Source of the DNA: Clostridia bacterium
Lineage (GTDB): Bacteria > Bacillota > Clostridia > Christensenellales > Pumilibacteraceae
Reading direction: 5' to 3'
NCBI GenBank assembly: GCA_017623455.1
Contig: JAGAPA010000027.1
Span: forward strand, 1 to 51,595
Length of the DNA: 51,595 bases
In this document: positions 49,761 to 51,595 of the stretch, one piece after another
Layout of the letters: every line of letters starts with the position of its first letter
Numbering within the stretch: position 1 is the first letter of the stretch
The notes under the pieces: model-generated
Database searches by the model: none
What the model was told of the DNA's origin: nothing
The model's input: the letters and a program-made list of their open reading frames with translations, nothing else
Position numbers and translations under genes: made by a program

Positions 49761-50501
49761 ATGACAAAGATTACATTTTTGTGTGAAACAAATCCCGGTG
49801 CAAACCGCGAAACGGGTATCAATCCTGCTTATGAGAACGGAATGGACCAATACGTATACGACTTTTTGTGTTCAAAAGGTTATGACGTAACTTGGATTAA
49901 GATTTCTCCCACCGATGATGGAAGCGCGCTTACCGACGAAATTTTGGAAAATACCGAAGTATTGCTCTGGTGGGGACATATTTATCATAAGAACATTTTA
50001 GATAGTGTTGCAGAAAAGGTTGTAGCACGTGTTAACCGTGGTATGGGCTTCTTTGCAATGCACTCAGGACATCACTGCAAGCCGTTTAAGCGCCTTATCG
50101 GAACGACTGGCAATCTTTCCTGGAGAGAGATTGGAGAGAGAGAAAGAGTTTGGGTAACCGACTTCGGTCACCCCATTACAAAAGGTCTTGGCGACAGCTT
50201 CGTGATCGACCACGAAGAAATGTACGGCGAGCCTTTCGATATCCCCAATCCCGACGAACTCGTATTCATTTCTTGGTTCCAAGGCGGAGAGGTAATGCGA
50301 TCGGGATGCGTATGGAAGAGAGGTAGAGGTAAAGTATTCTTCTTCCGTCCCGGTCACGAAACGCTTCCTACCTACAAGTACGAATCCGTTCAGAAGGTTA
50401 TCGTAAACGCTATCGAATACCTTACCCCCGACGAGATCGTTGCACCCTACGGTGCGCCCAAGATCCCCGTTCCTCCCGAGGGCGATATTAAGACCTGGTA
50501 A
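49761..50501 (+). CDS. ThuA domain-containing protein
   Basis: A 246-residue ThuA-like protein (class I glutamine amidotransferase-like fold; the founding member is involved in trehalose/sucrose utilisation). Typical parts are YDVTWIKISP, VLLWWGHIYH, GMGFFAMHSGHHCKPFKRLIG and FGHPITKGLGDSF, followed by HEEMYGEPF and a C-terminal RPGHETLPTYKYESVQKVIVNAIEYL. In related operons ThuA acts next to Gfo/Idh/MocA enzymes in breakdown of 3-keto-disaccharides. It lies 19 bases downstream of the oxidoreductase gene and is followed by a terminator. Confidence 0.85.
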   Translation: MTKITFLCETNPGANRETGINPAYENGMDQYVYDFLCSKGYDVTWIKISPTDDGSALTDEILENTEVLLWWGHIYHKNILDSVAEKVVARVNRGMGFFAMHSGHHCKPFKRLIGTTGNLSWREIGERERVWVTDFGHPITKGLGDSFVIDHEEMYGEPFDIPNPDELVFISWFQGGEVMRSGCVWKRGRGKVFFFRPGHETLPTYKYESVQKVIVNAIEYLTPDEIVAPYGAPKIPVPPEGDIKTW

Positions 50502-50517
50502 AATAGCTAAATAAAAA

Positions 50518-50562
50518 ATAAAACACTTCATCAATGTTTTAATAACTTTCATGAGGTGTTTT
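50518..50562 (+). terminator. Terminator of the Gfo/Idh-ThuA operon
   Basis: Stem AAAACACTTCAT / ATGAGGTGTTTT (one G-U) with a T-run. Confidence 0.8.
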
Positions 50563-50598
50563 TTTGTGTCTAAAATTGCAAAAACTAAAAAAATGGCA

Positions 50599-50627
50599 TT
50601 GAGTATTTTCCGTTTTTGCCATATAAT
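50599..50627 (+). promoter_or_regulatory. Promoter of the second SDR gene
   Basis: TTGAGT at 50599-50604, 17 bases and TATAAT at 50622-50627. Confidence 0.65.
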
Positions 50628-50649
50628 AAAGCAAAAGGAGAGAACGCGT

Positions 50650-51405
50650 ATGAAACTTAGGAATAATAACGTAATTGTTTTTGGTGGCGGAAGCGGTATA
50701 GGAGAGGCAATTGCAAAGCGTTTTTGCAAAGAGAATGCAAAGGTTTTAATAGTTGGTAGAACGGAAGAGAAATTATTGCAAGCAAAGGCGGAAATAAATT
50801 CCGATAACCTGTTTGTTAAGGCTTTTGATATTACCAAGGTTGACGAGCATATATCGCTTTTTGAATATGCTGAAAAAACAATGGGAAGAGTAGATGCATT
50901 TGTAAATTCCGCCGCAATAGGTGGAGCGCAAACGTTTGGAAGAGGGTATGAGCCGTGGGATATAACGAGCGAAGAGTGGGATAAGTTTACAGATATAAAC
51001 TTTAAGTCTGCATTCTTTTTAATGCGCAACGAGGTGGATTATTTATTGTCAAAGTCTGTCCGTGGTAATATTCTTAATATCGCGTCAAACGCTGCGTGTA
51101 TGGATATAATAGGTGCGTACGGAGCGTCCAAGCAGGCAATAATTAAGTGGACAAGGGCGTTTGGCAAAAGGTTTGGACATCACGGAATTATAATAAACGG
51201 AATTGCTCCCGGCGCAACGCTTACGCCTATGATTGCAAACTATGCAAAAGACGTCAATCAAAAATACGAGCGTCACGCCATAGAGCGTTTTATTCGCCCT
51301 GACGAAATTGCTGAGCTTGCCTTTTATCTAATGAGCGATTTTGGCGAGATAGTTTGTGGGCATACCGTTGTTGCTGACGGCGGTGATAATCTTGCAACTT
51401 TATAA
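50650..51405 (+). CDS. SDR family oxidoreductase
   Basis: A 251-residue classical short-chain dehydrogenase/reductase. TGxxxGIG appears as FGGGSGIG (residues 11-18), the catalytic Ser in NIASNAA and the YxxxK as YGASK, and the C-terminus has SDFGEIVCGHTVVADGG. The first ATG of the longer frame overlaps the preceding terminator; the ATG at 50650 has AAGGAG 7 bases upstream. It is only distantly similar to the SDR at 6.9 kb. The substrate is unknown; a role in the sugar pathway of the upstream genes is possible. Confidence 0.85.
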   Translation: MKLRNNNVIVFGGGSGIGEAIAKRFCKENAKVLIVGRTEEKLLQAKAEINSDNLFVKAFDITKVDEHISLFEYAEKTMGRVDAFVNSAAIGGAQTFGRGYEPWDITSEEWDKFTDINFKSAFFLMRNEVDYLLSKSVRGNILNIASNAACMDIIGAYGASKQAIIKWTRAFGKRFGHHGIIINGIAPGATLTPMIANYAKDVNQKYERHAIERFIRPDEIAELAFYLMSDFGEIVCGHTVVADGGDNLATL

Positions 51406-51422
51406 CGTTTTAGAAAAAACAT

Positions 51423-51451
51423 AAAAACTCCGATACGTGGCGGAGTTTTTT
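51423..51451 (+). terminator. Terminator of the SDR gene
   Basis: AAAAACTCCG / CGGAGTTTTT, 10 bp, with a T-run. Confidence 0.85.
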
Positions 51452-51513
51452 GTTATTGTAAAATAAACCACTAGCTGTGCTAGTGGTCGCCGAAGTAGCT
51501 TTAGCGTTCCGTA

Positions 51514-51542
51514 GTGACAAAAACGTCCTCCTCTGTTATAAT
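51514..51542 (+). promoter_or_regulatory. Promoter of the putative transposase
   Basis: GTGACA at 51514-51519, 17 bases, TATAAT at 51537-51542. The -10 box starts at the last base of the left arm of the RBS-masking inverted repeat. Confidence 0.65.
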
Positions 51543-51591
51543 ATAACTATGTTTCGACACTAAGTAAATAAAACAGAGGAGGACAACACAA

Positions 51592-51595
51592 ATGG
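51592..51595 (+). CDS. Start of a probable tnpA-like transposase gene (truncated by the window edge)
   Basis: Only the ATG and one base are in the window. A GAGGAGG ribosome binding site lies about 10 bases upstream. Identity is inferred from the IS200-like end. Confidence 0.4.

Larger units (their letters stand above)
51467..51595 (+). mobile_element. Left end of an IS200/IS605-family-like insertion sequence
   Basis: A subterminal hairpin CCACTAG-CTGTG-CTAGTGG (51468-51486) of the kind recognised by Y1 transposases, followed by a promoter and the start of a reading frame. A 13-bp inverted repeat (51525-51537 and 51572-51584) covers the ribosome binding site. It begins right after a transcription terminator, a usual landing place. 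The call is from the layout; the transposase itself is outside the window. Confidence 0.65.

Overview
The window looks like a chromosomal segment of an uncultured, probably gut-associated member of the Firmicutes (Clostridia-like). The signs are moderate-to-low GC, consensus sigma-A promoters (TTGACA-17-TATAAT) before many genes, strong GGAGG-type ribosome binding sites, factor-independent terminators after most transcription units, four AraC regulators beside sugar genes, a SipW-type secretion signal and very large secreted repeat proteins. I cannot name a species.

Layout. 0.1-1 kb: a PARG-like macrodomain gene. 1-4.6 kb (minus strand): nonulosonic-acid or glycan genes, namely a CMP-sugar synthetase (PseF-like), a sialyltransferase-like GT, a GmhA-type sugar isomerase and a ROK kinase. 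4.8-7.7 kb: an esterase, a Fic AMP-transferase with its own HTH and an operator array, an XRE regulator and an SDR. 7.8-10.8 kb: an ECF sigma factor overlapping a membrane anti-sigma-like gene, then a lipoprotein. 10.9-18.4 kb: sugar genes with AraC regulators (an HpcH aldolase-sialidase fusion, a GH172/DUF2961 enzyme, an FnIII-sialidase). 18.4-21.3 kb: a TraX-like membrane protein and a TasA/GLUG surface protein.

21.6-26.5 kb is the most unusual part, an AT-rich five-gene cassette on the minus strand. It holds a WYL regulator, a uracil-DNA-glycosylase-like protein, a soluble AAA+/M41 protease, a minimal FtsK motor and a protein that reads as a shrunken DNA polymerase III alpha palm with all three catalytic aspartates gone. 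Two promoters in the cassette carry the same 18-bp palindrome over the -35 position, tying the genes into one probable regulon. I know of no described system with this composition; a defence or DNA-maintenance role is inference.

26.7-40.2 kb: an AraC regulator facing a two-gene operon of giant secreted proteins (about 1975 and 2146 residues) built from MucBP-like, Flg_new/InlB-type, carboxypeptidase-regulatory and lectin-like modules and an LVIVD propeller. 40.5 kb: tRNA-Ser(GCU). 40.7-51.4 kb: a phosphatase, then an intracellular sugar-catabolism region with three TIM-barrel isomerases, an AraD-like protein without zinc ligands, GH35, AraC, a Gfo/Idh/MocA oxidoreductase, ThuA and an SDR. The right edge enters an IS200-like element just at its transposase start.

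The carbohydrate regions have hydrolases, isomerases and oxidoreductases but no transporter in the window. Several long intergenic spaces carry a family of small hairpin repeats whose stems change sequence but keep pairing.
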